64,000 nucleotides of DNA from Candidatus Accumulibacter cognatus (GCA_013414765.1 CP058708.1:491553-555552); one strand, 5' to 3'; positions 1 through 10,160 are shown, counted from the stretch's first letter. The notes: generated from the letters alone by a model not told the origin. A program made the numbers and translations.

Positions 1-388
1 ATTTGGCCTTTTCGACGAGCGGTGACATCTCCGCCGGATCCTTCAGATCGGCGAGCGACTGCACATAATTCATGCCGTCGACGATGCCGCGCGCGCTCAG
101 TAGCATGCCGGCCATCACCAGTTCCTTGACGGCGTTGGCATTGGCTCCCGGGGTGTTGAACACCACGATCCCCTGCTTGCTGTACTCGGCGACGGGAACA
201 TTGTTGACCCCGGCGCCGGCGCGGGCAACGGCCAGCAGCGAGGCGGGAACGTCGATACCCTGCAACTTCTGGCTGCGCAGGAGAAAAGCGTCGGGGTGAG
301 CGATGTCGCTACCGACTTCATAGGATTGACGCGGAAATCGATCGAGACCCTTGATCGAAATCTTGTTGTAGGTTCTGACCTTGTACAT
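1..388 (-). CDS. serA: D-3-phosphoglycerate dehydrogenase, N-terminal part (cut by window edge)
   Basis: The visible 129 residues begin MYKVRTYNKISIKGLDRFP and resemble the N-terminal substrate-binding domain of D-isomer 2-hydroxyacid dehydrogenases of the phosphoglycerate dehydrogenase type. The segment ARAGAGVNNVPV and the following VVFNTPGANANAVKELV are characteristic of this family; the NAD-binding fold lies beyond the window. The enzyme oxidises 3-phosphoglycerate to 3-phosphohydroxypyruvate, the first committed step of serine synthesis. It starts 41 bp after the stop of serC on the same strand, so the two consecutive pathway genes probably form an operon. The family call is secure; whether the complete protein carries a C-terminal ACT domain cannot be seen. 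Confidence 0.9.
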   Translation of the reverse strand, partial: MYKVRTYNKISIKGLDRFPRQSYEVGSDIAHPDAFLLRSQKLQGIDVPASLLAVARAGAGVNNVPVAEYSKQGIVVFNTPGANANAVKELVMAGMLLSARGIVDGMNYVQSLADLKDPAEMSPLVEKAK

Positions 389-429
389 GGCAATGTGACC
401 CGGATAGGTGATCGGTGGAATGACGGGAA

Positions 430-1545
430 TCAGGCGGCGACCTGCTGATAGGCCCAGGCCAGCCATGGCATCAGCGCCTGCAGGTCGGCAGTCTCGACGG
501 TTGACCCACACCAGATGCGAATCCCTGCCGGGGCGTCCTTGTACGAACCGATGTCGAAAGCAACACCTTCGCTGTCGAGCAGCTTGACGAGCTTCTTCAC
601 CTGCTCAGCGTCGAGTTGCACGCTCAGGCAGACGCTGGTGTTCGAGCGCGTTGCCGGATCCTTGGCCAGGAAGGTGATCCAGTCGTTGGCGGCGACAAAC
701 TCGGCGATCACCGCCAAGTTGGCCTCGCTGCGCGCAATCGCCGCCGGGACACCGCCAATCGCCTCGATCCATTGCAAGGCGTCGAGATAGTCGGCAACGC
801 AGAGCATCGACGGGGTGTTGATCGTTTCCCCGCGGAAGATGCCTTCGCTGAGCTTGCCGCCGGAGGTCAGGCGGAACACCTTGGGCAGCGGCCACGGCGG
901 GCTATAGCTTTCCAGACGGGCAACCGCGCGTGGACCGAGGATCAGCATGCCGTGTGCGCCCTCACCACCCAAGACCTTCTGCCAGGAGAAGGTCACCACG
1001 TCGAGCTTGTCCCAGGGCAGGTCCATGGCGAAAACCGCCGAAGTGGCATCGCAGATCGTCAGGCCGGCGCGCTCATCCGGAATCCAGTCACCATTGGGCA
1101 CCTTGACGCCGGAAGTCGTACCGTTCCAGGTAAACACTACGTCATGATCGAAATTCACCTGCGCGAGATCGACGATGTCCCCATAATCGGCCTTCAGGAC
1201 GCGTGCGTCGGCAAGTTTCAGTTGCTTGACCACATCCGTCGCCCAACCCGCTCCAAAGGATTCCCAGACCAGAACGTCGACACCGCGCTGACCCAGCAGG
1301 GACCACATCGCCATTTCCACCGCACCCGTGTCCGACCCCGGCACGACGCCGACGCGATAGCCTTCCGGCAAACCGAGGATGCGAGCGGTTTCCGAGCACG
1401 CCAGCGCAAGGGCTTTCTTGCCCAGCGCCGAGCGGTGCGAGCGGCCCAGGGTGTCGAGTGCTAGGGTGCTGACATCATAGCCCGGGCGCTTGCTGCAAGG
1501 ACCTGATGAAAAATTGGGGTTTTTGGGTTTCGCTGTGGGTTGCAT
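430..1545 (-). CDS. serC: Phosphoserine aminotransferase
   Basis: This 371-residue PLP enzyme of the class-V aminotransferase fold converts 3-phosphohydroxypyruvate and glutamate to phosphoserine. The N-terminus [20 protein letters not shown] carries the FSSGP motif, and the segment with [17 protein letters not shown] contains the expected PLP-binding lysine. It resembles the short SerC type common in alphaproteobacteria and methanogens more than the E. coli type. The open frame extends about 120 codons further upstream, but that extension has no family similarity. The ATG at 1545 is preceded by a GAGG element at suitable distance, so I chose it. serA follows immediately downstream. Confidence 0.9.
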   Translation of the reverse strand: MQPTAKPKNPNFSSGPCSKRPGYDVSTLALDTLGRSHRSALGKKALALACSETARILGLPEGYRVGVVPGSDTGAVEMAMWSLLGQRGVDVLVWESFGAGWATDVVKQLKLADARVLKADYGDIVDLAQVNFDHDVVFTWNGTTSGVKVPNGDWIPDERAGLTICDATSAVFAMDLPWDKLDVVTFSWQKVLGGEGAHGMLILGPRAVARLESYSPPWPLPKVFRLTSGGKLSEGIFRGETINTPSMLCVADYLDALQWIEAIGGVPAAIARSEANLAVIAEFVAANDWITFLAKDPATRSNTSVCLSVQLDAEQVKKLVKLLDSEGVAFDIGSYKDAPAGIRIWCGSTVETADLQALMPWLAWAYQQVAA

Positions 1546-1702
1546 GATTGCCTCTACTCTATCTAGGGAAAAGAAACCGGGGGGATCTGGCGCCTCCCCG
1601 AAGGTCCACCAGCCAGCATTGGACAAGCATGGAATTGTAACAGAGGGGCACGTCGCAGGCAGCAGGCAGCCGCTTGTCGACCGGCCTGCGCCGACAATCT
1701 GC

Positions 1703-1730
1703 TTGTGCACCGCGCCAAACCGTGTATAGT
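1703..1730 (+). promoter_or_regulatory. Candidate sigma-70 promoter for rhlE
   Basis: TTGTGC at 1703-1708 and TATAGT at 1725-1730 are separated by 16 bp, close to the sigma-70 consensus. They lie in the 351-bp region between the divergent serC and rhlE genes, about 170 bp before the helicase start. Nothing else was recognised in that intergenic region. This is pattern matching only. Confidence 0.4.
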
Positions 1731-1896
1731 GCCGGCTGGAAGCGAGTTGCGTTTCATCCGGTCGGCAGTTCGCTTTTCTCGCGGTCCCCCCGGCAGGTGC
1801 CGAGCGCCTCGAATCATCCCACCCCAAAATCGTGGTATCCGCCTGAACCGGCTCTGATGGTGCCATGCCGCAGCAGGTCGTTTGCAGGAGATTTCC

Positions 1897-3303
1897 TTGT
1901 CCCAATCGTTTGCCTTACTCGGCCTTGCGGCCGAACTCACGCGTGTTGTCGCCGAACAGGGCTACACCGAACCGACGCCAGTACAGGCGCAAGCCATTCC
2001 GGTCATTCTCGCTGGACGTGATGTTCTCGCCTGCGCCCAGACCGGCACCGGCAAGACCGCCGGCTTCACGCTGCCGCTACTGCAGCGGCTGTCGGCAGCT
2101 TCCCCCACTGCCGCACCCCCCCCCCGGCGCGTACGGGCGCTGATCCTGACCCCCACCCGCGAACTCGCGGCACAGATCGAAGAGAGCGTGCGCACCTACG
2201 GCCAGTACCTGCCGCTCCAGTCCACCCTGGTTTACGGCGGCGTGAACATCAATCCGCAGATTGAAGCCTTGCGCCGCGGCGTCGATATCCTTGTCGCCAC
2301 GCCGGGTCGCCTGCTCGATCACCTGCAGCAGAAGACCGCCAACCTGGCACATGTCGAGATCCTGGTGCTTGACGAAGCGGACCGCATGCTGGACATGGGC
2401 TTCATTCGCGACATTCGGCGCATCATCGCGCTGCTGCCCGCACGGCGCCAGAACCTGCTGTTCTCGGCCACCTTTTCCAACGAGATTCGCCAGCTCGCCG
2501 ACGGCCTGCTGCATGTGCCGGCGATGATCGAAGTTGCACGCCGCAACGCCGAGTCCGAACTGGTTGCCCAGCGCATCCACCCGGTTGACGCCTGGCGCAA
2601 GCGCGAACTGCTGACCCATCTAGTGTCGTCGGGCGACTGGCGCCAAGTGCTGGTGTTCACGCGCATGAAGAGCGGCGCCAACCGGCTGGCGGAGCAATTG
2701 TGCAAGGAAGGCATTGAGGCCACGGCGATCCACGGCAACAAGAGCCAGCCAGCGCGGACGCGGGCACTAGCCGGCTTCAAAGCCGGCACGGTGCGTGTCC
2801 TGGTGGCGACGGACATTGCCGCGCGCGGTCTGGACATTGAAGAGTTGCCGCATGTGGTCAACTTCGAGCTTCCCAATGTTCCCGAGGACTATGTCCACCG
2901 CATCGGCCGGACCGGGCGTGCGGGGAGCACCGGCGAAGCGATTTCACTGGTTTCGATTGAGGAAAACCCGCTGCTCGCCGACATCGAGAAACTGCTGACG
3001 CGTCGCATCGATCGCCAGATCGTGCCGGGATTCGAACCCGGTCGGCCGCCGCCCCATCTGCTGGCAGCAGCGCAAGCTGTCGAACGAGGCGGCCGCGATG
3101 GCCAGCGACGCGGCAGTGGCCAGGGCAAGGCCGGCGCACAGCGGAAGCAGACCTCGGCGACGCCACCGGTACGCCCGGGCGCGTCAATGCCGGCGCGCGC
3201 CAGTCAAGCGCCGCTGCCCACTGCCCCTCGGGCGCCGCAGAGCGCCAGAGTCGGTGCCGCACTGCCGGTGCTGTTTCGCAGCCCCACCCGACGCGGCAGT
3301 TGA
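1897..3303 (+). CDS. rhlE: DEAD-box RNA helicase, RhlE type
   Basis: This 468-residue ATP-dependent RNA helicase acts on structured RNA in the cytoplasm (ribosome assembly or RNA decay in relatives). Motifs in order are the Q-motif region [12 protein letters not shown], motif I AQTGTGKT, motif Ia [12 protein letters not shown] in [17 protein letters not shown] in LFSATF, and motif [12 protein letters not shown]. The last ~90 residues are a basic, Gly/Pro/Ala-rich tail typical of RhlE proteins. The start is taken as TTG 1897 because GCAGGAG stands 6 bp before it; another in-frame TTG lies at 1882. Domain assignment is secure; the subfamily name is inferred from the motif set and tail. Confidence 0.88.
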   Translation: MSQSFALLGLAAELTRVVAEQGYTEPTPVQAQAIPVILAGRDVLACAQTGTGKTAGFTLPLLQRLSAASPTAAPPPRRVRALILTPTRELAAQIEESVRTYGQYLPLQSTLVYGGVNINPQIEALRRGVDILVATPGRLLDHLQQKTANLAHVEILVLDEADRMLDMGFIRDIRRIIALLPARRQNLLFSATFSNEIRQLADGLLHVPAMIEVARRNAESELVAQRIHPVDAWRKRELLTHLVSSGDWRQVLVFTRMKSGANRLAEQLCKEGIEATAIHGNKSQPARTRALAGFKAGTVRVLVATDIAARGLDIEELPHVVNFELPNVPEDYVHRIGRTGRAGSTGEAISLVSIEENPLLADIEKLLTRRIDRQIVPGFEPGRPPPHLLAAAQAVERGGRDGQRRGSGQGKAGAQRKQTSATPPVRPGASMPARASQAPLPTAPRAPQSARVGAALPVLFRSPTRRGS

Positions 3304-3398
3304 GCAGCAGACCGTGCCACCAGCCACGCGCCATTGATCGACCAGAACGCCATCTGCTGCTCGTGCGTGGCGCGCTGACCCACCTGAGGGCGCGAACC

Positions 3399-3499
3399 CC
3401 CTCCGGTATTCTTGTTTCGGCACCCAAGGGATCAGCACAGACCAATTCCCCGCTACCGAGTCAGCGCCATGAACAATTCGGGCAGCCGCTCCGGCAAAC
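3399..3499. repeat. Diverged direct copy of the cbbO 3' end (copy A)
   Basis: This ~100-bp stretch matches 7790-7889, the last codons of cbbO and its downstream flank, in the same orientation, with roughly 85% identity by eye. On the minus strand it still encodes the terminal LPERLPELFMALTR-like end of CbbO. The match breaks off just before the IS5-type transposase relic begins at 3501. It is a displaced fragment of the cbb operon end, separated from the intact cbbO by about 4.3 kb of accessory DNA. Confidence 0.75.
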
Positions 3500-3500
3500 A

Positions 3501-4234
3501 AAGCTATCCGAGATTGAACACCTGTTGCCGGGTCGAGAAGACACGGTGGGTGTGACCGCCCGGGACAATCGGCTGTTTGTGGAGGCCGTCCTTTATCGCT
3601 ATCGTGCGTGGATCCCGTAGCACGATTTGCCGGAACGTTTTGATACCTGGAAAGTGGTTCACATGCGCTTCAGCCGGTGGGCCAAGAAAGGCATCTGGAA
3701 GAATCTTTTCAAGCACTTGGCGACCGAGGCCGACAATGAAGACGCGATGATTGACCGCACGATTGTGCGAGCTCATCAGCACAGCACGGGCGCCCCCCAA
3801 AAAAAACACGGCCCGCAAGCCATCGGGCGTAGCCAAGGCGGTCTGAGCACCAAAATCTCCATGCCAGCGTAGACGCCTTGGGCAATCCGACCGACTTCCA
3901 CCTCACCCCCGGACAGGCCTGCGACCTTGACGGCGCGGACGTCCTGTTGCCGCGGACAGACGCCAACACGACCAGTGCCGACAAGGGTTACGATGCCGAC
4001 CAGCGGGTACTGGAACCGCTGGCCGAGGCCGGAAAAACCGCCCTTATTCCCCCCAAACGCCACTGCGTTGAATCACGCGATGACGACCGCGACCTCTACA
4101 AGACCCGCCACTTGATCGAAAACTTCTTCTAGAAACTCAAGCCATACCGAGCGATCGCTACTCGCTACGACAAAACCGCCCGCAATTTTCTGGCCGCCAT
4201 CTACCTGGCTTCAACGTTCATCTGGCTTAATTGA
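3501..4234 (+). pseudogene. Decayed IS5-family transposase
   Basis: Conceptual translation gives an IS5-type DDE transposase: EIEHLLPGREDTVGVTARDN, then LPERFDTWKVVHMRFSRW, MIDRTIVRAHQHSTGA, TPGQACDLDGADVLLP, ADKGYDADQ and the end TRYDKTARNFLAAIYLAS. It is interrupted by an in-frame TAG at 3618-3620 (where relatives usually have the Trp of WRDLP), by a frameshift near 3860 and by a second TAG at 4130-4132. The first few codons are missing where it abuts the cbbO fragment. It cannot encode an active enzyme. Terminal inverted repeats were not identified. Confidence 0.85.
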
Positions 4235-4321
4235 GGACACCCCCTAGAACAAATTTGTCCTGTAGCCGACTCTTCGTCGAGTTCTTCATCGCCAACATTC
4301 GCAACCCGAACTTTTGAGGAA

Positions 4322-5027
4322 ATGCCTCTCACAGCTGAAGCGCCGGCGCGACGGCAAGCGACGCTGCGCAAACGGATCGTCAGTTATTTCGTCCGGCGCG
4401 TGTCAATGGCGGCTAAAAACCCCCGGAATTCTGGAGCAGTAAATAAATCGGGCACAATAATTGCCGACCTGGAGCCGGATCAAGGGTGGGAGCGCCTGCT
4501 GCGCTATTGCGCCCGCCCGGCCTTCGCGCAGAAACGGCTGCGCCAGATCGATGCGGAGCACCTTGTCTATGAGAGCCGCAAGCCGGAGCCGGGCGGACGC
4601 GTCAGCCAGCTCCTGACGCCCCTCGAACTGCTGAACCGCCTCGCCACGCTGATTCCGCCATTCCGCCTCTCAAGCGCCACCGGCATCGCACCTATGGCGT
4701 ACTGGCGCCCAATGCGCCGCTTTGATCGGCCGTTACAGTGCTGGCGGCGACACCCAAGTCGCCATCAGCCAAGGCGGATGCCGTGGCGGAGGAAGCGCCG
4801 TTCGCCGGGTAGCCCGATATGCCTGGGCGCTGCTGCTGGCGCGCATCGACGAAGTGTTCCCGCTCACCTGCCCCAAGTGCGGCGGCGAGATTCGAATCAT
4901 CGCTTTCATCGCCGAGACGCCGAGGGGCCCCCGCCAAGCGCGAGGCGGGGCTGGCGTGCCGCGTGGCTTGGGGAAGCCGCCTCGCTGGCGCCGACTTGTG
5001 AAGTACGCAGGCTTGTACGACAGATGA
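4322..5027 (+). pseudogene. Decayed IS91-family (Y2-type) transposase remnant
   Basis: Fragments in more than one frame match the C-terminal half of IS91-type transposases: WERLLRYCARPAFAQKRLRQ and EHLVYESRKPEPGGR near 4490-4600, LLTPLELLNRLATLIPPFR near 4610-4665, and YAWALLLARIDEVFPLTCPK with GGEIRIIAFIAE near 4820-4920. The CPKCGGE piece is the C-terminal zinc-ribbon-like motif of the family. Frame changes near 4690 and 4800 and loss of the N-terminal catalytic region make it non-functional. With the IS5 relic it forms a small transposon graveyard beside the subtilase gene. Confidence 0.75.
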
Positions 5028-5037
5028 ATCGAAAACA

Positions 5038-7374
5038 CTACGCGTATTCGATTCCCGTCTGCTGCAGACCGACCAGGTTGATGTTGCTCTGATTCAGCTG
5101 CAATTCCGCGGCAGCCACGCCCAGCGCGCCTGCGCCAAGGGCGCCATTATCGAGTAGATCGACGAACGGCTTGGCTTGTTCTGAAGTCGGTGCAGAGCCA
5201 AACAGGTTATTCCATAGCAGATTGACCACTGCGGAGTTGCTGGTCGCGCCCGCAGCCCTCAGCGCCGCCCCCATCAGGTCCGGGTATGCCATCCCGCCAT
5301 CAAGCAGGCTCAGACCAATGCCGACAAACTGCTTGTTTGACACCGAGGCAGGACTAAATACGACGCCCAGTAGCTTGGCGGTCTTGCCCGCGTTGCCGTC
5401 CAGATCGAGCGCAAGCTTGGCATCGGAGAACTGCAGGCGTTCCACGCCGGTGATGGTGTCGGTCCCGTCTGTCCCGCTCATCGCCAGGACGGTAAAGCCG
5501 GTGCCCGTCTTGGTCAGCGTGTAGTTGGTCCGGCCACCGCCGAACACCGCCGTGTCGATGCCGGTACTGCCGTCTATGGTGTCGTTGCCCGCATTGCCGC
5601 GCAGGACATTGTTGGCGGCGTTGCCGATCAGCGTGTCGTTCCCAAGACCGCCGATCGCGTTCTCGATGACCGAGCCGGGAGCTATGGTGAATTGACCCGC
5701 GCCCACCGTGGACTGGTCACCCGCAATCAGATCCAGCCGCACAGCGCCGGACACGGCGGCGGCATTGAGCGTATCCGTGCCGCTTGAGTCGGTCAGAGTG
5801 GTGTTCGCTACGGAGAACTCATCGGTCAGCACATATTGCGAGTCGGCCGTGATTATCGAGCCCCAGGCACGCACGGTTAGGCTGTTGTAGGTTGCGACCT
5901 CGCCTGCAACCTTATCGGTGAGTTTCAGCGTCCAGGTTCCGGAGCTGGGTTCGCCTAGGAACGCCGTCGATCCGATGGTGAAGGTGGACGGCCAGGAGGG
6001 CTCGGGCGTGCTCATGTCGGGTACGCCACTGACCAGATTGCGGGTCAATGGCTGATCGAATAGCGTCACGGTGGTGCCGCTGGGTGACGTGATGATGGCG
6101 CTCAGCTGGCTGGGGTTGGCGGCAGTGAGATTGAGGTCGAACTCCATCCGATCGATGCGCACGTTGCTGGCCACGCTGGCCGTCACCGTGAGCCCGGCTG
6201 GACTGATGTCGGGGATGGCGGCGCTAGCGGTCGCCGAAACTCCTTCTGCATTTTGCCAGTTGGCGACCGTACCTGCCGGCAAGGTCCAGGATTCCGCGAG
6301 TTGCACGGCCGCCGATACGTCCATCAAGCCATAGCCGAAATCGCGCGAGAAATGCATACCGCCCAGGTTCCAGTCGCTTGCGTGCGTCTGGAACCAGCTG
6401 GCATTGGTCGCGTCCACTTTGCGCGCCGTGAGCGCCAGGATGGTCGAGATGTCGCGAAAGCCCAGAGTCGGATTCGCCTGCAGCATCAGGGCCGCTGCGC
6501 CGCCCACCATCGGACCTGAGTAGGAGGTACCCTGGTTCTGATAGGCATAGTCTCCTGCCGCGCCCTCGGTGGTATTATAGCCGGCGGTGCCCTGCACGTC
6601 CGCCGATGAGATGCCAAAACCCTCATTCAAAGATTGGTCGCCGCTGGACACGCCCCCCGGCGCGGTTACCAGTAAGCTCGCACCCGGAGTTGAATAGGGC
6701 GTGGGCGCGCCAGTCTCCGTGATTGCTCCGACCGCGATCGTTAGCTTGTTCCCGGTGAAATTGGACATGGCGGCGTCCGCATTGTTGCCACGCTCGTTCC
6801 CGCCCGACACTTCAATCACCATTCCCTTGCCGCCACGGGCTTCGCTCGCGGCGCGAAGCAGAGCCGCACCCCATGCCTGGTCGGACAGTGATCCCGAAGC
6901 CCCGAAATTCTCGGCGAACGCGGGATCTAATCCCCAGGAGTTGACGCTGACCCCCGCGCCCGCGGCCAGATTGGCCAGAAACAGATTGGCAGTATTGGTG
7001 CCGGCCGCGCCAAAAGCAAGCCCCGGAACGATCTTGGCTTCGTATGCAACACCAACGCCACCAATGCCGTCGTTGGCGACCATTCCGACGATGGAACCCA
7101 CCACGGTGCCATGCGAGTTGGCCGCGCCGACGAATCCCTGCCCGACGGTGTCGCGCCCCGAGTCGTAGGCGAGGTTGGTCAGCAGATTACCCACCAGATC
7201 AGGATGGGCAAGATCCATGCCATCGTCGTTGACGGCCACGATCACACCCTTGCCGGTGTACTTGTCCCAAGCCGACTTCACATTGATGTCGAGGCGCGAA
7301 GTTCCGCCGCGCTGGCCGGTGTTGACTAGGTACCACTGCGACGAGAACAAGGGATCGTTGAACGTGATCGACAT
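5038..7374 (-). CDS. Secreted subtilisin-like serine protease with P domain and RTX repeats
   Basis: The 778-residue protein starts with an S8 peptidase domain: catalytic Asp in VAVNDDGMDLAHPDL (about residue 50), His in NSHGTVVGS (about 88) and Ser in QGTSYSGPMVGG (about 284). A proprotein-convertase P domain follows (about 385-515), then calcium-binding RTX nonapeptides (GGLGNDTLIG, RGNAGNDTIDG, about 575-615). The C-terminal ~150 residues, ending GLQQTGIEYA, resemble the DUF4214-type tails of secreted proteins. There is no N-terminal signal peptide, so type I secretion is likely (inference). The start ATG 7374 has GGAGAG about 7 bp upstream. It lies between transposon relics and a duplicated cbbO end, which suggests acquisition. 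Confidence 0.85.
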   Translation of the reverse strand: MSITFNDPLFSSQWYLVNTGQRGGTSRLDINVKSAWDKYTGKGVIVAVNDDGMDLAHPDLVGNLLTNLAYDSGRDTVGQGFVGAANSHGTVVGSIVGMVANDGIGGVGVAYEAKIVPGLAFGAAGTNTANLFLANLAAGAGVSVNSWGLDPAFAENFGASGSLSDQAWGAALLRAASEARGGKGMVIEVSGGNERGNNADAAMSNFTGNKLTIAVGAITETGAPTPYSTPGASLLVTAPGGVSSGDQSLNEGFGISSADVQGTAGYNTTEGAAGDYAYQNQGTSYSGPMVGGAAALMLQANPTLGFRDISTILALTARKVDATNASWFQTHASDWNLGGMHFSRDFGYGLMDVSAAVQLAESWTLPAGTVANWQNAEGVSATASAAIPDISPAGLTVTASVASNVRIDRMEFDLNLTAANPSQLSAIITSPSGTTVTLFDQPLTRNLVSGVPDMSTPEPSWPSTFTIGSTAFLGEPSSGTWTLKLTDKVAGEVATYNSLTVRAWGSIITADSQYVLTDEFSVANTTLTDSSGTDTLNAAAVSGAVRLDLIAGDQSTVGAGQFTIAPGSVIENAIGGLGNDTLIGNAANNVLRGNAGNDTIDGSTGIDTAVFGGGRTNYTLTKTGTGFTVLAMSGTDGTDTITGVERLQFSDAKLALDLDGNAGKTAKLLGVVFSPASVSNKQFVGIGLSLLDGGMAYPDLMGAALRAAGATSNSAVVNLLWNNLFGSAPTSEQAKPFVDLLDNGALGAGALGVAAAELQLNQSNINLVGLQQTGIEYA

Positions 7375-7789
7375 GTGCGCTCTCTCCAAGACGTAGGTTG
7401 AACGAAATATTCAGGCGGGAAGCAAAGAACTTGCGATGAACAACGGCGACAAACGAATTCCTTCGGCCGATTTAACTTTGCGCATTTCAATGGATAGGGA
7501 ATCGAACGGCGTGTGGGAAGTGTATGACACCCGATGAATGGTCGTCAAACTTGGATCGGATTGCGAGAACACGCGGAAGAGCAGCCGAGGACTGGCTCAA
7601 ACTCGTCCCGCGGCGACCAGGAGTTAGCAATCGCAGCTCGTCTCCGCGATCTCGAGGTTCGGGCAGCGGCCGAGTTTCTCGCCCACCGGGGTCCGCTGAA
7701 CGAGCCGTCACCAGGAGACGTGCTCGTCAGCCTCGAAACTACCGGCGAAACCGAATGGACGCCTCTGATAATAACCCGAGGTTGTGATC
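7375..7789. other. Intergenic stretch, no supported gene
   Basis: This 415-bp gap separates the subtilase start from the repeated cbbO end. An open frame beginning ATG 7524 (MTPDEWSSNLDRIARTRG...) runs on the plus strand, but it matches nothing I recognise and has no convincing ribosome-binding site. The segment may contain the subtilase promoter; no clear -35/-10 pair was picked out. Confidence 0.5.
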
Positions 7790-7889
7790 CCTCTCCGGGA
7801 TTCCTGTTTCGGCGTCGAAGGAATCGGCAGGCAAATTCCCCGCTACCGGGTCAGCGCCATGAACAATTCGGGCAGTCGCTCCGGCAAAC
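7790..7889. repeat. Intact-side copy of the cbbO 3' end repeat (copy B)
   Basis: This segment covers the last codons and 3' flank of the intact cbbO and is repeated in direct orientation at 3399-3499. The pair brackets about 4.3 kb that holds the IS5 and IS91 relics and the subtilase. The longest shared runs are around the cbbO stop codon, and the flank diverges upstream of about 7790. Confidence 0.75.
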
Positions 7890-10155
7890 GTTCGACGCGG
7901 TCGATCACCGAAAACCTCCGCCCGAAGATGTCGCTGACGTAGTCGTCGGCCTTGCGGTCGAGACTGATGCAGTAGGTGAAGATGCCCTTCTGGTCGAGTT
8001 CACCGACCGATTTGCGGGCGTCTTCGATCAGCAGGCGCGGATCATGAACGTCGACGTCGGCAGGCTGGCCGTCGGTCAGGACCAGCAGCAGTTTCTTCCC
8101 GGTTTTTTGTGCGCCGAGGTAGTGCGCGGCATGACGCATCGCCGCGCCCATGCGTGTCGAATAGCCGGCCTGCATCGCGGCAAGGCGACTCTTGACGGGA
8201 TCACCCCAGCTTTCGCTGTAACCCTTGAGGTGCAGGTAGCGGACATCGTGACGGGTGTCGGAGTGGAAACCGGCAATGGCGAAGGGGTCGCCGAGCTGCT
8301 CGATCGACCAGGCGAGCAGCGATACGGCTTCCTGACCGAGTTCGAGAATGCTCTGTTGGCCACCGTTCTTGCCTACCGTGATCCTATCGGCCAGCGACTT
8401 CGAGAGGTCGAGCAGGAGCAGCACCGCCAGATTGCGGCCGCTGCTGCGGTGGCTCATATTGATGCGCGGGTCGGGATGGGCACCGCCCTTGAAATCGATC
8501 AGCGAACGAATGGCAATGTCGAGATCGAGTTCGCTGCCTTCTTCCTGATAGCGGATGCGGACTCGTTCCTGTGGTCTCAGCAGATCCAGCAGGCGCTTCA
8601 GCCGCCGAGCCAGCGCTGCGTGTTTTTCCAGCAGGCGATCGATGTCACGGGCATCAGCACTTGGGTGCAGGGATTCGTAGAGGCTCACCCAATCCGGCCG
8701 GTAGCTCTGGCTCTGGTAGTCCCACTCCGGGTAGTGGCGCGGCGGCAGGCGTTCGACTTCGGTGGCGGCGGTCGTTGAACGCGGCTCGTCGAACATTTCC
8801 TCGTCGTCGCTCAACTCGTGGAAGCGCCAGAGATGGCGATTGTCGTCGCGATAGCTGACCTCGCTATCGGTAAATAAGACGCTCGCCAGTTGGTCGCTCT
8901 GACGTCGGGTGCGTGCGACGTAGGAGAGTGCGAGCCGGGCGATTTCTTCGCTGCTCGAATCGCCTTGCTGCAGCGTTTCCTGGAAGCGCCGCACGAACTC
9001 CAGCAGGATCACGTCCTGGTAGCCGTGCTCGGGGTCGAGCACGGCGCGTGACAGCATCGCCAGACGATGGCGGAGGCAGGAATGCGTCTCGGGGTTGCAG
9101 GCACCCTCCACCGGCCTCGGATGCAGCGCCAGGAAACTGCCACGCAGGCCAGGATAGACGCGCAGGATCAGCGTTTCGATGCGACAGTCTTCGAAGAACT
9201 CGATCGCCATGCGCTGCATGGGGCTGAAGTTGTCGGCAAACATCGGCTGGCTCCAGCGCCGATGCGCTGCGATATGGGCCAGTGTCACGCGGTAGCGGTC
9301 GATGCCGGAAACACCACCGGCGTCGTCGAGCACATCGGGCAGACGGATTCCCGATGGGTCGTCGTAGGGAACCGACGGCTGTGCCTGGTCGATGTCGCTG
9401 GCGTAAGGAACCAGTTGCGCGCTGTCTTGCCACAGAGCACGCAGGTAGAGATCGAGCCGGCGTTCGTTGTCGAGCAGGAGCGTGCCGTGCCGCTCGCGGT
9501 GCAGCACGGCGCGGCTGTCGGCCGACTGCAGGCTGAAGTAGGCACGCTGGCGTTCGGGATGGTTGTGGTAGTTGCGGATGCCGTAGTCAAGCCAGTTTCT
9601 TAGCCCGGTGATGGTCAGCGCATTGAGCAGCCGCGGCGCCTGCGCGAAAAACTCCGGGAGCCCTGGGCTGGCGAAGGTCTGCTGGATACCATGGATTGAA
9701 CCGGTGGTGCGCTCCATGAAGTCCAGCGCAAGGTCCAGGTAATGTTGCATCTGCTCGCGTGCCCCCAGCCGTCGGGCGACCGCTGCCAGGCTTTGCAGAA
9801 AAGGGAGTATGGCCTTGCCATTCGGTGATTTCCAGAGCCTGTGCACGGTCCGGGTGAGCAGCGGCAAGGCGTCTTCCCCAAGGATGGCAGCAATCGCTGG
9901 CCACTTCTCGAGGAATGCCAGCACCGGTTCGACGCCACGCCCCATGCGACTCAGAAAACGTGCGTAGTCGAGGTAGGCGCTGACGCCCTCGGCGGTAAGC
10001 ACGCGCAAGGCCTCGACCAGACAGTCCTCGAAGACCTCATTGACCTGCGGAAAGCGGCAGTCGAGTTGCTCGCGGTACAGGCGCAGGCGTTCGCCCCAGG
10101 CGGCCCCCGCCTGCTCGTCTGTGCAGGAGTTTGCTGGCATGCTTTTACATTCCAT
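7843..10155 (-). CDS. cbbO: CbbO, vWA-domain RuBisCO activase subunit
   Basis: At 770 residues this is the typical size of CbbO/NorD-like proteins, which work with the AAA+ ATPase CbbQ to release inhibitory sugar phosphates from RuBisCO. The von Willebrand A domain is C-terminal: the MIDAS motif DLSKS follows AVLLLL, with a conserved Thr in YSTRMGAAM and Asp in LTDGQPADVDV. The protein ends LPERLPELFMALTR. Two starts are possible: ATG 10155 (5 bp after the cbbQ stop) or ATG 10140 (MPANSC). I use the longer because of the tight spacing to cbbQ. The order cbbM-cbbQ-cbbO supports the function. The 3' end is duplicated at 3399-3499. Confidence 0.92.
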   Translation of the reverse strand: MECKSMPANSCTDEQAGAAWGERLRLYREQLDCRFPQVNEVFEDCLVEALRVLTAEGVSAYLDYARFLSRMGRGVEPVLAFLEKWPAIAAILGEDALPLLTRTVHRLWKSPNGKAILPFLQSLAAVARRLGAREQMQHYLDLALDFMERTTGSIHGIQQTFASPGLPEFFAQAPRLLNALTITGLRNWLDYGIRNYHNHPERQRAYFSLQSADSRAVLHRERHGTLLLDNERRLDLYLRALWQDSAQLVPYASDIDQAQPSVPYDDPSGIRLPDVLDDAGGVSGIDRYRVTLAHIAAHRRWSQPMFADNFSPMQRMAIEFFEDCRIETLILRVYPGLRGSFLALHPRPVEGACNPETHSCLRHRLAMLSRAVLDPEHGYQDVILLEFVRRFQETLQQGDSSSEEIARLALSYVARTRRQSDQLASVLFTDSEVSYRDDNRHLWRFHELSDDEEMFDEPRSTTAATEVERLPPRHYPEWDYQSQSYRPDWVSLYESLHPSADARDIDRLLEKHAALARRLKRLLDLLRPQERVRIRYQEEGSELDLDIAIRSLIDFKGGAHPDPRINMSHRSSGRNLAVLLLLDLSKSLADRITVGKNGGQQSILELGQEAVSLLAWSIEQLGDPFAIAGFHSDTRHDVRYLHLKGYSESWGDPVKSRLAAMQAGYSTRMGAAMRHAAHYLGAQKTGKKLLLVLTDGQPADVDVHDPRLLIEDARKSVGELDQKGIFTYCISLDRKADDYVSDIFGRRFSVIDRVERLPERLPELFMALTR

Positions 10156-10160
10156 TGCGA

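Noticed and set aside
7534-8778. Long plus-strand open frame antisense to cbbO
   Set aside because: It runs through the CbbO coding region and has no family similarity; high GC content makes such antisense frames common.
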